A stretch of 10,908 bases of DNA from Bacteroidales bacterium Bact_07. GTDB taxonomy: Bacteria; Bacteroidota; Bacteroidia; Bacteroidales; Tenuifilaceae. The DNA lies in assembly GCA_001603415.1 (NCBI GenBank), contig LUYY01000076.1, positions 1 through 10,908 of the forward strand, in the 5' to 3' direction. The notes under the pieces were generated by a model that did not search any database, was not told where the DNA came from, and worked only from the letters and a program-made list of their open reading frames with translations. The position numbers and the translations under genes were made by a program. The number at the start of each line of letters is the position of its first letter. Positions within the stretch are counted from its first letter, which is position 1. Below, one piece after another: positions 1 to 7,321 of this stretch.

Positions 1-1935
1 TACTCTGTCGATCCCAAATCGCCATATAAAATCAGAAATATTGGATACTTTATTGAGGATACGTTGATCCGTAAATTCGTTTTGGCCGATACTGTAAACC
101 GACTTTTCAATAAAAACGATTTATTTGATGTGGACCTGCTTCAGAGCGAAAGGGAACGACTTGAAACCATGCTAAAACGCAATGGCTATTTCACCTTTAG
201 CAAAAACTTCATAACCTTTACTGCCGATACTAACTTTAGTAACAATAGGGTTGACCTAAATCTTATCATTAAAAACCCCCTTAGGGTCGATGAAAATGGC
301 AAGCTAAAACCCGTTAGCTTTAAACGATACAAGTTTCGAAATATCTACATTTATCCAAGTTACGACCCGTTTAAGTTCAATACTTATCGCGATAATGGCG
401 AACTTGATACAATAAACTATCAGAACGTCTTTTATGTATATCATCAAAATCCGGGCGTGAAGCTTGATGTTATAGAGTCGTTCAATCAGATTAAGCCAAA
501 CAAAATATACTCTATTGATTTAATCAACAGAACGCAGCAGAATTTAAGTCAAATCAGGCTTTTCAAGTTTGTAAATATCGATTTGGAAGAAGTTGTCGTT
601 GAGCATCAGGATAGCAATGTTGTTTTCTCGGATATCGAAACCAAAGCAGTGTCGGAGGAGTTCGGTTATATTGATTGCTACATTCAGCTAGTTCCTCATA
701 CCTTGCAAAGCTATCAGGTTGAATTGGTAGGTACAAACACAACTGGTTCGCTTGGTGCCGAAGGGACGCTGAACTATCAGCATAAAAACTTATTCAAAGG
801 CGCAGAGGTCTTTGATGTCAAGTTCCGTGGATTAGTTGAAACAGCCCAGCAAAAAATCAACCTAAACAATACGCTTGAACTTGGCGGGTCAATGGGTTTA
901 TCAACCCCAAAGTACATTGGCCCTTATGCTTCGCGGGTTAAGGTTGATAAATATGCCCCCAGCACCCAGTTAACCGCTTCGTATAGTTTCCAGCGCCGCC
1001 CTGAGTACACCCGCATGATAGCCGGATTGCAGTACGGGTATGTATGGAAAAGTTCCCGGTTTATGTCGCATACCCTTAATCCTGTTGAGTTAAACGCCAT
1101 TTCAATTCAAAAGATTAGTCCTGAATTTCAAGCACAGATTGATACCACCTTCCTGAAGTACAGTTACATAAGCCAAATTGTAACGGTATCGAGCTATAAC
1201 CTGGTTTACAGTAATCAGAATGTTAAAAAGACAAGCAATTACACGTACATTCGATTTAATTTTGAACTATCGGGAAACACCCTTGAAGCAATATCGAGGT
1301 TGAGCGGAAGGCCACAAAACTCCAATGGGGCATATACGTTCTTCGACACCGAATTTTCGCAGTTTGTTCGTAGCGATATAAATCTCACATACCATCAGGT
1401 TGTTGATGAGAACAATTCATTCGCATACCGGTTATACGTTGGGGTAGGTTATCCTTATGGCAATTCAAGAGCATTACCATTTGAAAAGCGTTTCTTTACA
1501 GGTGGTGCTAATGGCATACGTGCATGGCAGGCACGTTCATTAGGTCCTGGTTCATACTACCAGCCCGCTGAGCGATTCCCTAACCGTACAGCTGATATAA
1601 AGGTAGAAGCAAACCTAGAGTACCGTTTCCGAATGGTTTGGAAGCTTGAAGGTGCTATGTTCATCGATTGCGGTAATATATGGTCGATGCCTGGACTTGA
1701 CGATCGACCTGGAGCTACCTTCCAATGGAATAAGTTTTACGAGCAAATTGCCGTTGGTAGCGGTTTGGGTATTAGGATGAATTTGGGTTTCTTCATTTTG
1801 CGAACCGATTTTGGTTATAAGATTTTCGATCCGGCCATAAATCCCAATGAGCCCTATAAACCATGGATTCCTTTAAGCCGGAAATTTAGTATTGGCGATA
1901 TTACCTTTAACTTCGGTATAGGTTACCCCTTTTAG
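1..1935 (+). CDS. BamA/TamA-family (Omp85) outer-membrane protein, 5' end missing
   Basis: The reading frame is open from base 1, so the N-terminus lies outside the window; 644 residues are visible. By family, Omp85 proteins insert or translocate proteins at the outer membrane. Visible residues about 1-235 look like the last POTRA-type domains: a helical stretch with NGYFTF (near residue 56) is followed by a second alpha/beta unit. From about residue 238 (YQVELVGT) to the end, alternating polar/hydrophobic strands suggest the 16-strand barrel. The motif GGANGIRAW at residues 501-509 corresponds to the conserved loop-6 (V/I)RG(F/W) element, with Ala in place of the usual Gly. The chain ends in a strand terminating in Phe (GIGYPF), as expected for a Bam-recognised barrel. 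Bacteroidota carry several such proteins (BamA and the lipoprotein-type TamL). The short POTRA region and lack of a visible tamB partner leave the subtype open. A TTG at 64 is an internal codon, not the start. Confidence 0.9.
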   Translation, partial: YSVDPKSPYKIRNIGYFIEDTLIRKFVLADTVNRLFNKNDLFDVDLLQSERERLETMLKRNGYFTFSKNFITFTADTNFSNNRVDLNLIIKNPLRVDENGKLKPVSFKRYKFRNIYIYPSYDPFKFNTYRDNGELDTINYQNVFYVYHQNPGVKLDVIESFNQIKPNKIYSIDLINRTQQNLSQIRLFKFVNIDLEEVVVEHQDSNVVFSDIETKAVSEEFGYIDCYIQLVPHTLQSYQVELVGTNTTGSLGAEGTLNYQHKNLFKGAEVFDVKFRGLVETAQQKINLNNTLELGGSMGLSTPKYIGPYASRVKVDKYAPSTQLTASYSFQRRPEYTRMIAGLQYGYVWKSSRFMSHTLNPVELNAISIQKISPEFQAQIDTTFLKYSYISQIVTVSSYNLVYSNQNVKKTSNYTYIRFNFELSGNTLEAISRLSGRPQNSNGAYTFFDTEFSQFVRSDINLTYHQVVDENNSFAYRLYVGVGYPYGNSRALPFEKRFFTGGANGIRAWQARSLGPGSYYQPAERFPNRTADIKVEANLEYRFRMVWKLEGAMFIDCGNIWSMPGLDDRPGATFQWNKFYEQIAVGSGLGIRMNLGFFILRTDFGYKIFDPAINPNEPYKPWIPLSRKFSIGDITFNFGIGYPF

Positions 1936-1946
1936 TTCTAAATCAC

Positions 1947-1977
1947 TTGACTTAAATCGATTTTTATCGTAGGTTTG
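1947..1977 (+). promoter_or_regulatory. Predicted Bacteroidota housekeeping promoter for the aldolase gene
   Basis: The -7 element TAGGTTTG (1970-1977) matches the TAnnTTTG consensus exactly. A -33 element CTTG (1946-1949; consensus TTTG) sits 20 bp upstream. Transcription would start near 1983, giving a leader of roughly 15 nt before the ATG at 1998. The -7 element begins at the last base of the left arm of a 9-bp inverted repeat described separately. Confidence 0.7.
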
Positions 1978-2020
1978 TATAGAAACGATAAAATACAATG
2001 CCTATGAACTACGATAAAAT
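1962..2020. repeat. Three copies of ACGATAAAA(T) around the aldolase promoter and start
   Basis: TTTTATCGT (1962-1970) is the exact inverse of ACGATAAAA (1985-1993), with 14 bp between the arms. The right arm extends to ACGATAAAAT (1985-1994), which recurs exactly at 2011-2020, 26 bp downstream and inside codons for Tyr-Asp-Lys-Ile. The pair straddles most of the -7 element and the predicted start of transcription, which suits an operator. A 9-nt A/T-rich arm with a 14-nt loop makes a weak RNA hairpin. The third copy could be chance. Confidence 0.45.
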
Positions 2021-3062
2021 AGTCGAATTGCTTGGTGAAAATGCTGGCTATTTGCTAGAGCATAAGTGCAATACAGTCCCCAAGGCGATGCTTCATCTTC
2101 CTGGTCCCGATTTTATGGAGCGAGTGGTTTACCATAGCAATAGGTCGCCACAGGTAATGCGCAGCTTGCAGGCCATGTTTAACCATGGGCGGCTAGCGGG
2201 GACTGGCTATCTATCAATCCTTCCGGTCGATCAGGGGATTGAGCATAGTGCAGGAGCATCGTTTGCTCCCAATCCCATTTACTTTGACCCTGAAAATATA
2301 GTTAAATTAGCCATCGAGGGCGGAGCCAATGCAGTTGCATCAACCTTTGGAGTACTGGCTTCGGTAGCCCGCAAGTATGCTCACCGTATTCCTTTTATAG
2401 TAAAAATCAACCACAACGAGCTGTTAACCTATCCCAATAAGTACGACCAAATAATGTTTGGTTCGGTTGATGAGGCATGGAATTTAGGAGCAGTAGCCGT
2501 TGGAGCTACCATTTACTTTGGCTCTGAAGAGAGCGATCGGCAAATCATTGAGGTAGCACAGGCTTTTGAACGTGCCCACGAACTTGGAATGGCTACTGTC
2601 CTGTGGTGTTACCTGCGTAATAATGGTTTTAAAAAGGATGGTGTTGATTACCATGTGGCTGCCGATTTAACCAATCAGGCAAACCATTTGGGTGTAACCA
2701 TTCAGGCTGATATTATTAAGCAGAAAGCCCCCGAGAATAATGGCGGCTTTAAGGCCATTAACTTTGGCAAAACCCACGACAAGGTGTATTCACAACTCAC
2801 AACCGATCATCCTATTGATTTAACCCGTTATCAGGTAGTAGGCTGTTACAATGGCCGGGCCGGTTTGATTAATTCAGGCGGAGCATCATCGGGTGCTAGC
2901 GACTTAGCTGAAGCTGTTTATACGGCTGTGGTTAACAAGCGCGCAGGCGGTATGGGGCTTATTAGTGGCCGCAAGGCTTTTCAACGCCCTATGGACGAAG
3001 GTATTAAAATCCTGAATGCCATTCAGGACGTTTACCTTGAAAGCAGAATCGATATTGCATAA
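1998..3062 (+). CDS. fbaB: Class I fructose-bisphosphate aldolase (DhnA/FbaB type)
   Basis: The 354-residue product matches the usual ~350 residues of FbaB. It cleaves fructose 1,6-bisphosphate to dihydroxyacetone phosphate and glyceraldehyde 3-phosphate through a Schiff base, in cytosolic glycolysis/gluconeogenesis. It belongs to the archaeal-type class I group (DeoC/FbaB superfamily). Evidence is the LPVDQGIEH segment (residues 75-83), the VKINHNELLTYP strand (135-146) and ADIIKQKAPENNGG (237-250), whose Lys241 is the likely Schiff-base lysine. A phosphate-binding-like region SGGASSGASD (293-302) follows, then the Gly-rich GGMGLISGRKAFQRP (317-331). ATG 1998 was chosen as the first start after the promoter; ATG 2004 (MNYDKIVE) is a possible alternative. 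Neither has an SD, as is normal for this phylum. The gene appears monocistronic, with its own promoter and a strong terminator at 3083-3113. Confidence 0.95.
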   Translation: MPMNYDKIVELLGENAGYLLEHKCNTVPKAMLHLPGPDFMERVVYHSNRSPQVMRSLQAMFNHGRLAGTGYLSILPVDQGIEHSAGASFAPNPIYFDPENIVKLAIEGGANAVASTFGVLASVARKYAHRIPFIVKINHNELLTYPNKYDQIMFGSVDEAWNLGAVAVGATIYFGSEESDRQIIEVAQAFERAHELGMATVLWCYLRNNGFKKDGVDYHVAADLTNQANHLGVTIQADIIKQKAPENNGGFKAINFGKTHDKVYSQLTTDHPIDLTRYQVVGCYNGRAGLINSGGASSGASDLAEAVYTAVVNKRAGGMGLISGRKAFQRPMDEGIKILNAIQDVYLESRIDIA

Positions 3063-3082
3063 TATAAATCAACTTACTCAAC

Positions 3083-3113
3083 AGCCCATTTCATTAGCAA
3101 ATGGGCTTTTTTT
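3083..3113 (+). terminator. Rho-independent terminator after the aldolase gene
   Basis: A perfect 9-bp stem AGCCCATTT / AAATGGGCT (3083-3091 and 3099-3107) encloses a 7-nt loop and runs into seven T's (3107-3113). It lies 21 bases after the stop codon and should isolate the aldolase from the downstream transporter unit. Confidence 0.9.
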
Positions 3114-3132
3114 ATGCTATCACTTGCATTAA

Positions 3133-3162
3133 TTTCCAAATTTTCCCAAATTGGTGCACCAA
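3133..3162. repeat. Tandem 10-mers plus a 12-bp palindrome upstream of the SNF transporter
   Basis: TTTCCAAATT (3133-3142) and TTCCCAAATT (3143-3152) are adjacent 10-bp copies that differ at one base. The second overlaps the perfect palindrome TTGGTGCACCAA (3151-3162), so CCAA/TTGG half-sites recur several times at roughly one helical turn. The block lies between the aldolase terminator and the transporter ATG at 3193. It may be an operator. No TAnnTTTG promoter is recognisable in this 79-bp gap, so the transporter promoter is unresolved. Confidence 0.45.
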
Positions 3163-3192
3163 AAATATAACCTAAACCTAAATCGTAAACCT

Positions 3193-4554
3193 ATGTCGGT
3201 CTCAAATAATCGTGATAGCTTTGGCAGTAAGTTTGGTATTCTGGCAGCCGCTGCCGGTTCGGCAGTAGGACTAGGTAACATCTGGAAATTCCCATATATT
3301 ACTGGACAGAATGGGGGTGGTGCTTTTCTGCTCATCTACCTTCTTTGTGTATTCCTTCTTGGCATACCTGTTATGATTTCTGAATTCTCAATTGGTAGGC
3401 GCGGTCAGCGTAACGTTTTTGGTTCATTTAAAGCAATAGCTCCGGGTACACCATGGTATTTTGTAGGCATTATGGGTGTAGTGGCAGCATTTGTCATACT
3501 GTCATTCTATAGTGCTGTGGCTGGATGGACCCTGGAGTATATTGTAAAATCAATAGCTGTTGGATTTGGCAACCAATCAACACAGCAGTTAGGCGATGCT
3601 TTTCAGAATTTTCTGGCTCATCCCATTCGTCCCATCATTTGGCAGTTAATATTTATGGCACTTACTGCCTATATTGTTGCTGGAGGTATTAAAAATGGTA
3701 TCGAGAAATACAATAAGTTTTTAATGCCCCTGCTTGTGGTTGCTCTTTTAATACTATGTGTAAGGGCCATTACACTCCCAAACGCGGCAAAGGGATTGGC
3801 ATTTCTTTTTAAACCCGACTTTTCCAAGGTCACCATAAAAACAGTTCTTTTTGCCATGGGGCAAGCTTTTTTCTCGCTTAGCCTTGGAATGGGCGCCCTT
3901 ATAACATACGCTTCGTACTTCCGAAAATCCGATGACTTAGGTAGGACGGCCCTAAACGTTTCATTGGCCGATACACTCATTGCAATACTGGCAGGCGTTG
4001 TAATCTTCCCTGCGGTATTCTCGTTTAACATTGAGCCCACAGCAGGACCAAGCCTTGTTTTCATTACCTTACCGGAAATATTTAGCCATATACCTTTAGG
4101 TAACCTATTTGGACTGATTTTCTTTATTTTGCTGGCTGTAGCGGCGTTAACTTCAACCGTATCGGTACTTGAGGTGGTTGTGGCATACTTTTCCGAAGAG
4201 CTCAATATTACTCGCCTTAGAGCTACACTTTTGGCTTCGTTTTCCATTTCAGTTTTGGGTGTTTTTGCTTCCTTGTCGTTTGGGCCTTTGAACAATTTAA
4301 CGCTCGAGGGCAAAACCATATTCGATATGCTCGATTTTCTGGCCTCTAACATCCTGCTACCACTTGGAGGTATGCTAATAGTGATTTTTGTGGGGTGGTA
4401 CCTTAAAAAATCGACATTATACGATGAGGTATCAAATGGAGGGCAGCTTAAGGCAAACTACTTTCCAATATTCCGTTTTGTAGTTCGATTTATTGCACCA
4501 TTGGCTATTGCTGCCATTTTTATCTACTCGGTGTTTTACGGTTCGCTTGGATAG
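3193..4554 (+). CDS. Sodium-dependent amino-acid transporter, NSS/SNF family
   Basis: This 453-residue integral membrane protein has about 11 hydrophobic segments (near 14-36, 41-65, 88-118, 148-165, 170-192, 217-240, 252-278, 303-335, 341-364, 376-403 and 424-450), the count typical of many bacterial neurotransmitter:sodium symporters. TM1 carries SAVGLGNIWKFPY (23-35), the unwound Na+/substrate site of the LeuT fold. Gly26 aligns with LeuT Gly24, where monoamine transporters have Asp, which argues for amino acids as substrate. Lys32 takes the place of the gating Arg. TM6-7 contains GQAFFSLSLGMGALITYASY (223-242), another family signature. The frame extends upstream to a TTG at 3151, but that start would run through the palindrome and add a non-conserved tail, so ATG 3193 is preferred. 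The AGCS carrier gene starts 9 bp after the stop, implying one transcript. The exact substrate cannot be read from the sequence. Confidence 0.93.
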   Translation: MSVSNNRDSFGSKFGILAAAAGSAVGLGNIWKFPYITGQNGGGAFLLIYLLCVFLLGIPVMISEFSIGRRGQRNVFGSFKAIAPGTPWYFVGIMGVVAAFVILSFYSAVAGWTLEYIVKSIAVGFGNQSTQQLGDAFQNFLAHPIRPIIWQLIFMALTAYIVAGGIKNGIEKYNKFLMPLLVVALLILCVRAITLPNAAKGLAFLFKPDFSKVTIKTVLFAMGQAFFSLSLGMGALITYASYFRKSDDLGRTALNVSLADTLIAILAGVVIFPAVFSFNIEPTAGPSLVFITLPEIFSHIPLGNLFGLIFFILLAVAALTSTVSVLEVVVAYFSEELNITRLRATLLASFSISVLGVFASLSFGPLNNLTLEGKTIFDMLDFLASNILLPLGGMLIVIFVGWYLKKSTLYDEVSNGGQLKANYFPIFRFVVRFIAPLAIAAIFIYSVFYGSLG

Positions 4555-4563
4555 AATGGGGAT

Positions 4564-6024
4564 ATGGATGAACTGATAAATTCCATATTTGAGCCACTGG
4601 TCAGGGTTCTATCGGCCTTTTTGTTTTGGGATCCATTTAAAACCTTTGGTCTAGAAATAGGATTTCGTTTCCCTTTTGTGGTTATGTGGCTTATGGTTTG
4701 GGGAGTGTATTTCACTTTTCGAATGGGGTTTATCAACATCCGGGCTTTCTGGCATTCAATTCTAATAACCTCTGGGCGGCTCGATAAGGACAGTAAAAAG
4801 GGTGAGGTATCCCATTTCCAGGCCTTATCAACGGCTCTTTCCGCAACTGTTGGGCTTGGAAATATTGCAGGAGTTGCCGTTGCCATTAGTGTTGGTGGAC
4901 CCGGTGCAACTTTCTGGATGATAATGGCTGGACTGCTGGGTATGTCACTTAAATTTACTGAGTGCACACTTGGACAAAAGTATAGGGTGATTGATCCTAC
5001 GGGAAGGGTGTCGGGCGGCCCTATGTATTACTTGAGCCAAGGGCTCGCAAAGCACAACCTAAGGGCTTTAGGTAAGGTTTTAGCCGTACTATTTTCGATA
5101 CTGGTAATTGGAGCCTCGTTTGGTGGAGGAAATATGTTTCAAGCCAATCAGGCTTTTTCGCAAATGGCCTATATAATACCATGGCTGAACGGCAAGGGAA
5201 CCTATTTTGGAATTGTTCTGGCTTTTTTGGTAGGCTTAGTTGTTTTGGGGGGTATAAAGAGTATCGCTGGTGTAGCATCGCGTATAGTTCCTTTTATGGT
5301 GATTCTCTACATCTCAACATCTCTTGTGATAATTTTTCTCAACATCTCGAGGGTAGGAGAGGTTTTTCGGTTAATATTTGAGCAAGCCTTTGGGCTGAAA
5401 TCCATTGCAGGAGGTTTTTTTGGCGCATTTATTATAGGATTTCAGCGAGGGGCATTTTCCAATGAGGCTGGTATTGGCTCCGCTTCCATTGCACACTCAA
5501 CTGCCCGAACCGATGAACCAGTAAGCGAAGGAATCGTAGCCTTACTTGAGCCTTTTATCGATACGGTGGTTGTTTGCACCATGACAGCTTTGGTCATCAA
5601 TTTTACCGGTTTGGCTCAAAGTAACTCAGGCTTGCAGGGCTCTCAGCTAACATCGGCTGCCTTTGCAACTGTCTTGCCCTGGTTCCCTTATCTGCTTGCC
5701 ATTGCCATATTGCTATTCGCATTTTCCACCATGATTAGCTGGTCGTACTATGGCCTAAAAGGGTTCAATTACCTTTTTGAGAAAAGGTTGAATAAATTCA
5801 TCCCAATTCCTGAGGCTTCCACCAAGCTATACTATGTCTTCTTTCTAATATTTATTGTAATAGGAAGTGCTTCGAACCTATGGGCTGTTATGGATTTTTC
5901 CGATATGATGATTTTGGGTATGGCTTTCCCAAACATATTCGGAATGCTTTTCTTGGCCAAGGAGGTTCGTTCCGATTTGGATAGTTACTGGAGCAGGTGG
6001 AAATCAGGAAAACTGTACAGGTAG
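4564..6024 (+). CDS. Alanine/glycine:cation symporter, AGCS family
   Basis: The 486-residue polytopic inner-membrane protein belongs to the AGCS (DagA/AlsT) family, which imports alanine or glycine with Na+ (or H+). Diagnostic segments are LSATVGLGNIAGVAVAISVG (92-111), GRVSGGPMYYLSQGL (147-161, the family signature with GGPMYY) and QRGAFSNEAGIGSASIAHST (294-313), followed by TDEPVSEGIVALLEPFIDT (316-334). About ten or eleven hydrophobic segments are apparent. Length is normal for the family. It begins 9 bp after the SNF transporter stop without a good SD and is probably translated from the same message; no terminator or promoter separates the two. Two Na+-coupled amino-acid carriers in a row suggest a cell that uses the sodium gradient for amino-acid uptake (inference). 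No clear terminator follows it before the next gene. Confidence 0.95.
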   Translation: MDELINSIFEPLVRVLSAFLFWDPFKTFGLEIGFRFPFVVMWLMVWGVYFTFRMGFINIRAFWHSILITSGRLDKDSKKGEVSHFQALSTALSATVGLGNIAGVAVAISVGGPGATFWMIMAGLLGMSLKFTECTLGQKYRVIDPTGRVSGGPMYYLSQGLAKHNLRALGKVLAVLFSILVIGASFGGGNMFQANQAFSQMAYIIPWLNGKGTYFGIVLAFLVGLVVLGGIKSIAGVASRIVPFMVILYISTSLVIIFLNISRVGEVFRLIFEQAFGLKSIAGGFFGAFIIGFQRGAFSNEAGIGSASIAHSTARTDEPVSEGIVALLEPFIDTVVVCTMTALVINFTGLAQSNSGLQGSQLTSAAFATVLPWFPYLLAIAILLFAFSTMISWSYYGLKGFNYLFEKRLNKFIPIPEASTKLYYVFFLIFIVIGSASNLWAVMDFSDMMILGMAFPNIFGMLFLAKEVRSDLDSYWSRWKSGKLYR

Positions 6025-6035
6025 ATTTTGGGTTA

Positions 6036-6066
6036 TTGCTTCGTTCATCTTTTTTAACGATATTTG
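6036..6066 (+). promoter_or_regulatory. Possible promoter for the helix-hairpin-helix gene
   Basis: TTG (6036-6038) and GATATTTG (6059-6066) are separated by 20 bp. The second matches TAnnTTTG at all positions but the first. The predicted start of transcription, near 6072, would put the 6067-6089 hairpin at the 5' end of the message. Read-through from the transporter pair is equally possible. Confidence 0.4.
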
Positions 6067-6089
6067 GGTATTAGCACCTATTGCTAACC
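6067..6089 (+). promoter_or_regulatory. Hairpin ending at the start codon of the helix-hairpin-helix gene
   Basis: TTAGCA (6071-6076) and TGCTAA (6082-6087) form a perfect 6-bp stem with a 5-nt loop. GG (6067-6068) and CC (6088-6089) can extend it across a 2-nt bulge. The stem ends at the base before ATG 6090, so it could hinder ribosome access, or act as a DNA operator. There is no T tract, so it is not a terminator. Confidence 0.35.
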
Positions 6090-6995
6090 ATGAATCGGGT
6101 TTGGAGTAATATCAAGAGTTACTTATACTTTTCGAGGGGCGAGCGCAATGGAACCATTGTACTGGTTCTTTTGCTATTGCTCATTATTGTTATACCATAC
6201 CTTTACACGGTATTTTTCAACATTTCAATTCCACCCGATCCAATGCTTGTTCAAAAGGCCGACAGTTTCTTTTTATCCTTACAGTACCATGAACCCGATA
6301 AAGGTATTGAACCCCTTTCGGGCATGGAAGCCGAAATTGAAAAGCCACGAACCTATAAATCGTTCGAGTTTGATCCAAACACCATTAGTATTGATAGCTT
6401 GATGGACTTGGGTCTAAGTAGGAAACAGGCTGAGGTTTTCATTAAATACCGTTCAAAGGGTGGCCGTTTCATTAAACCCGACGATATCGATAAAATCTTT
6501 GTTATCGATTCAGCCACAAAAGGGCGGCTTAAGCCGCTTGTCCGTATTACTCAGGTAGCCGATACTATTAGCATTAAAAAGGTAACATCAGATAAACCGT
6601 TAATTATTGAACTCAATAGCGCCGATACCCTTTCGTTGACCAAACTTAAAGGCATTGGCAGTACTTATGCCAAGCGAATAGTGGGCTACAGGAATTTGCT
6701 GGGGGGATTCTACAGCGTGGATCAACTTACGGAGGTGTACGGTATTACCCCGCAAATACTCGATCAATTAAGGCCAAATATCTATATCGATTCAACACAT
6801 TTAAAAAAAATCAACATAAACCTTGTGAAGTACGACGAACTTAGAGTTCATCCGTATGTGAACGATTACCAAGCCAAAGCCATTATTTACTACCGCTCTA
6901 GGAGTGGTAGTATCAGGCAGTTAGATGAGCTATGGCAGAACAAGCTTTTGCCACGCGACCGGTTCGAGAAGCTAAAACATTACCTTGATTTATAG
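6090..6995 (+). CDS. Membrane-anchored protein with three ComEA-like helix-hairpin-helix units
   Basis: The 301-residue protein has one N-terminal membrane segment (about 21-43, very rich in Leu/Ile/Val) after a basic, short cytoplasmic stretch, so most of the chain is probably periplasmic. Three repeated units follow, at about 93-153, 173-233 and 241-301. Each has a start like FDPNT, ELNSAD or NINLVK, then a hairpin (GLSRKQAEVFIKYR; GIGSTYAKRIVGYR; VNDYQAKAIIYYR), a Gly-containing turn and a closing helix. The middle unit, with LKGIGSTYAKRI (186-197), is closest to the DNA-binding ComEA/HhH consensus; the outer two are more diverged. By family these fold as nonspecific DNA-binding modules, and ComEA receives DNA during competence, but the function of the Bacteroidota anchored version is not established. 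ATG 6090 was chosen over an upstream in-frame TTG at 6081. The gene stands alone between the transporters and rpsU. Confidence 0.85.
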   Translation: MNRVWSNIKSYLYFSRGERNGTIVLVLLLLLIIVIPYLYTVFFNISIPPDPMLVQKADSFFLSLQYHEPDKGIEPLSGMEAEIEKPRTYKSFEFDPNTISIDSLMDLGLSRKQAEVFIKYRSKGGRFIKPDDIDKIFVIDSATKGRLKPLVRITQVADTISIKKVTSDKPLIIELNSADTLSLTKLKGIGSTYAKRIVGYRNLLGGFYSVDQLTEVYGITPQILDQLRPNIYIDSTHLKKININLVKYDELRVHPYVNDYQAKAIIYYRSRSGSIRQLDELWQNKLLPRDRFEKLKHYLDL

Positions 6996-7052
6996 CAAAA
7001 TAGACTTTTTTAAACCTTTTGGAATAATTTCCACAAAAAAAGGCTAAAATAT

Positions 7053-7083
7053 TTTGCATTAAAATCAAAACATTATAATTTTG
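7053..7083 (+). promoter_or_regulatory. Strong Bacteroidota-type promoter for rpsU
   Basis: TTTG (7053-7056) and TAATTTTG (7076-7083) match both consensus elements exactly with a 19-bp spacer. Transcription should start near 7089, giving a leader of about 17 nt before ATG 7106. Confidence 0.85.
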
Positions 7084-7105
7084 CAGCTCATAAAATTCGA
7101 CAGAC

Positions 7106-7297
7106 ATGATTATAGTACCAGTTAAAGAAGGCGAAAATATTGAAAGAGCTCTAAAAAAATTCAAGCGTAAGTTTGAAAAAACCGGTATTATGAGGGAGTT
7201 GCGTTCCCGTCAGGCTTACGTAAAGCCTTCGGTTGCTCGTAGGGAGCAAATCAAAAGAGCCATTTACATTCAGAAGTTACAGCAGCAGGAAGAGTAG
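7106..7297 (+). CDS. rpsU: 30S ribosomal protein bS21
   Basis: The product is 63 residues, highly basic and helical, with the family's N-terminus MIIVPVKEGENIERALKKF and the central KFEKTGIMRELRSRQ. It sits on the small subunit platform next to the 3' end of 16S rRNA. In Flavobacterium johnsoniae, bS21 with bS18 and bS6 holds the anti-Shine-Dalgarno tail, which explains weak SD use in the phylum. In that species rpsU is reported to carry an SD that supports autoregulation. Here the leader (bases before 7106, ending GACAGAC) has no SD-like purine run, so that loop is not evident. A strong promoter lies upstream and a terminator at 7322-7351 makes it largely monocistronic. Confidence 0.97.
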   Translation: MIIVPVKEGENIERALKKFKRKFEKTGIMRELRSRQAYVKPSVARREQIKRAIYIQKLQQQEE

Positions 7298-7321
7298 AAG
7301 CTGATGTTCAGTTGAATGCAT

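Noticed and set aside
3151..3192. N-terminal extension of the SNF transporter from TTG 3151
   Set aside because: The extension would begin inside the palindrome and adds an Asn/Lys-rich stretch not expected before the conserved TM1; ATG 3193 fits the family.
3669..4352. Minus-strand open frame of 227 codons
   Set aside because: It is antisense to the SNF transporter, whose family motifs are unmistakable. The antisense product has no recognisable domain and no start signals.
4536..4967. Minus-strand open frame of 143 codons across the SNF/AGCS junction
   Set aside because: It is a shadow of two well-supported + strand genes, with low-complexity Ser/Pro-rich content and no family resemblance.
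7015..7043. Hairpin CCTTTT-GGAA/TTCC-AAAAGG upstream of the rpsU promoter as a terminator
   Set aside because: It needs a 5-nt bulge, is A/T-rich in its outer stem, and has no T tract after it.
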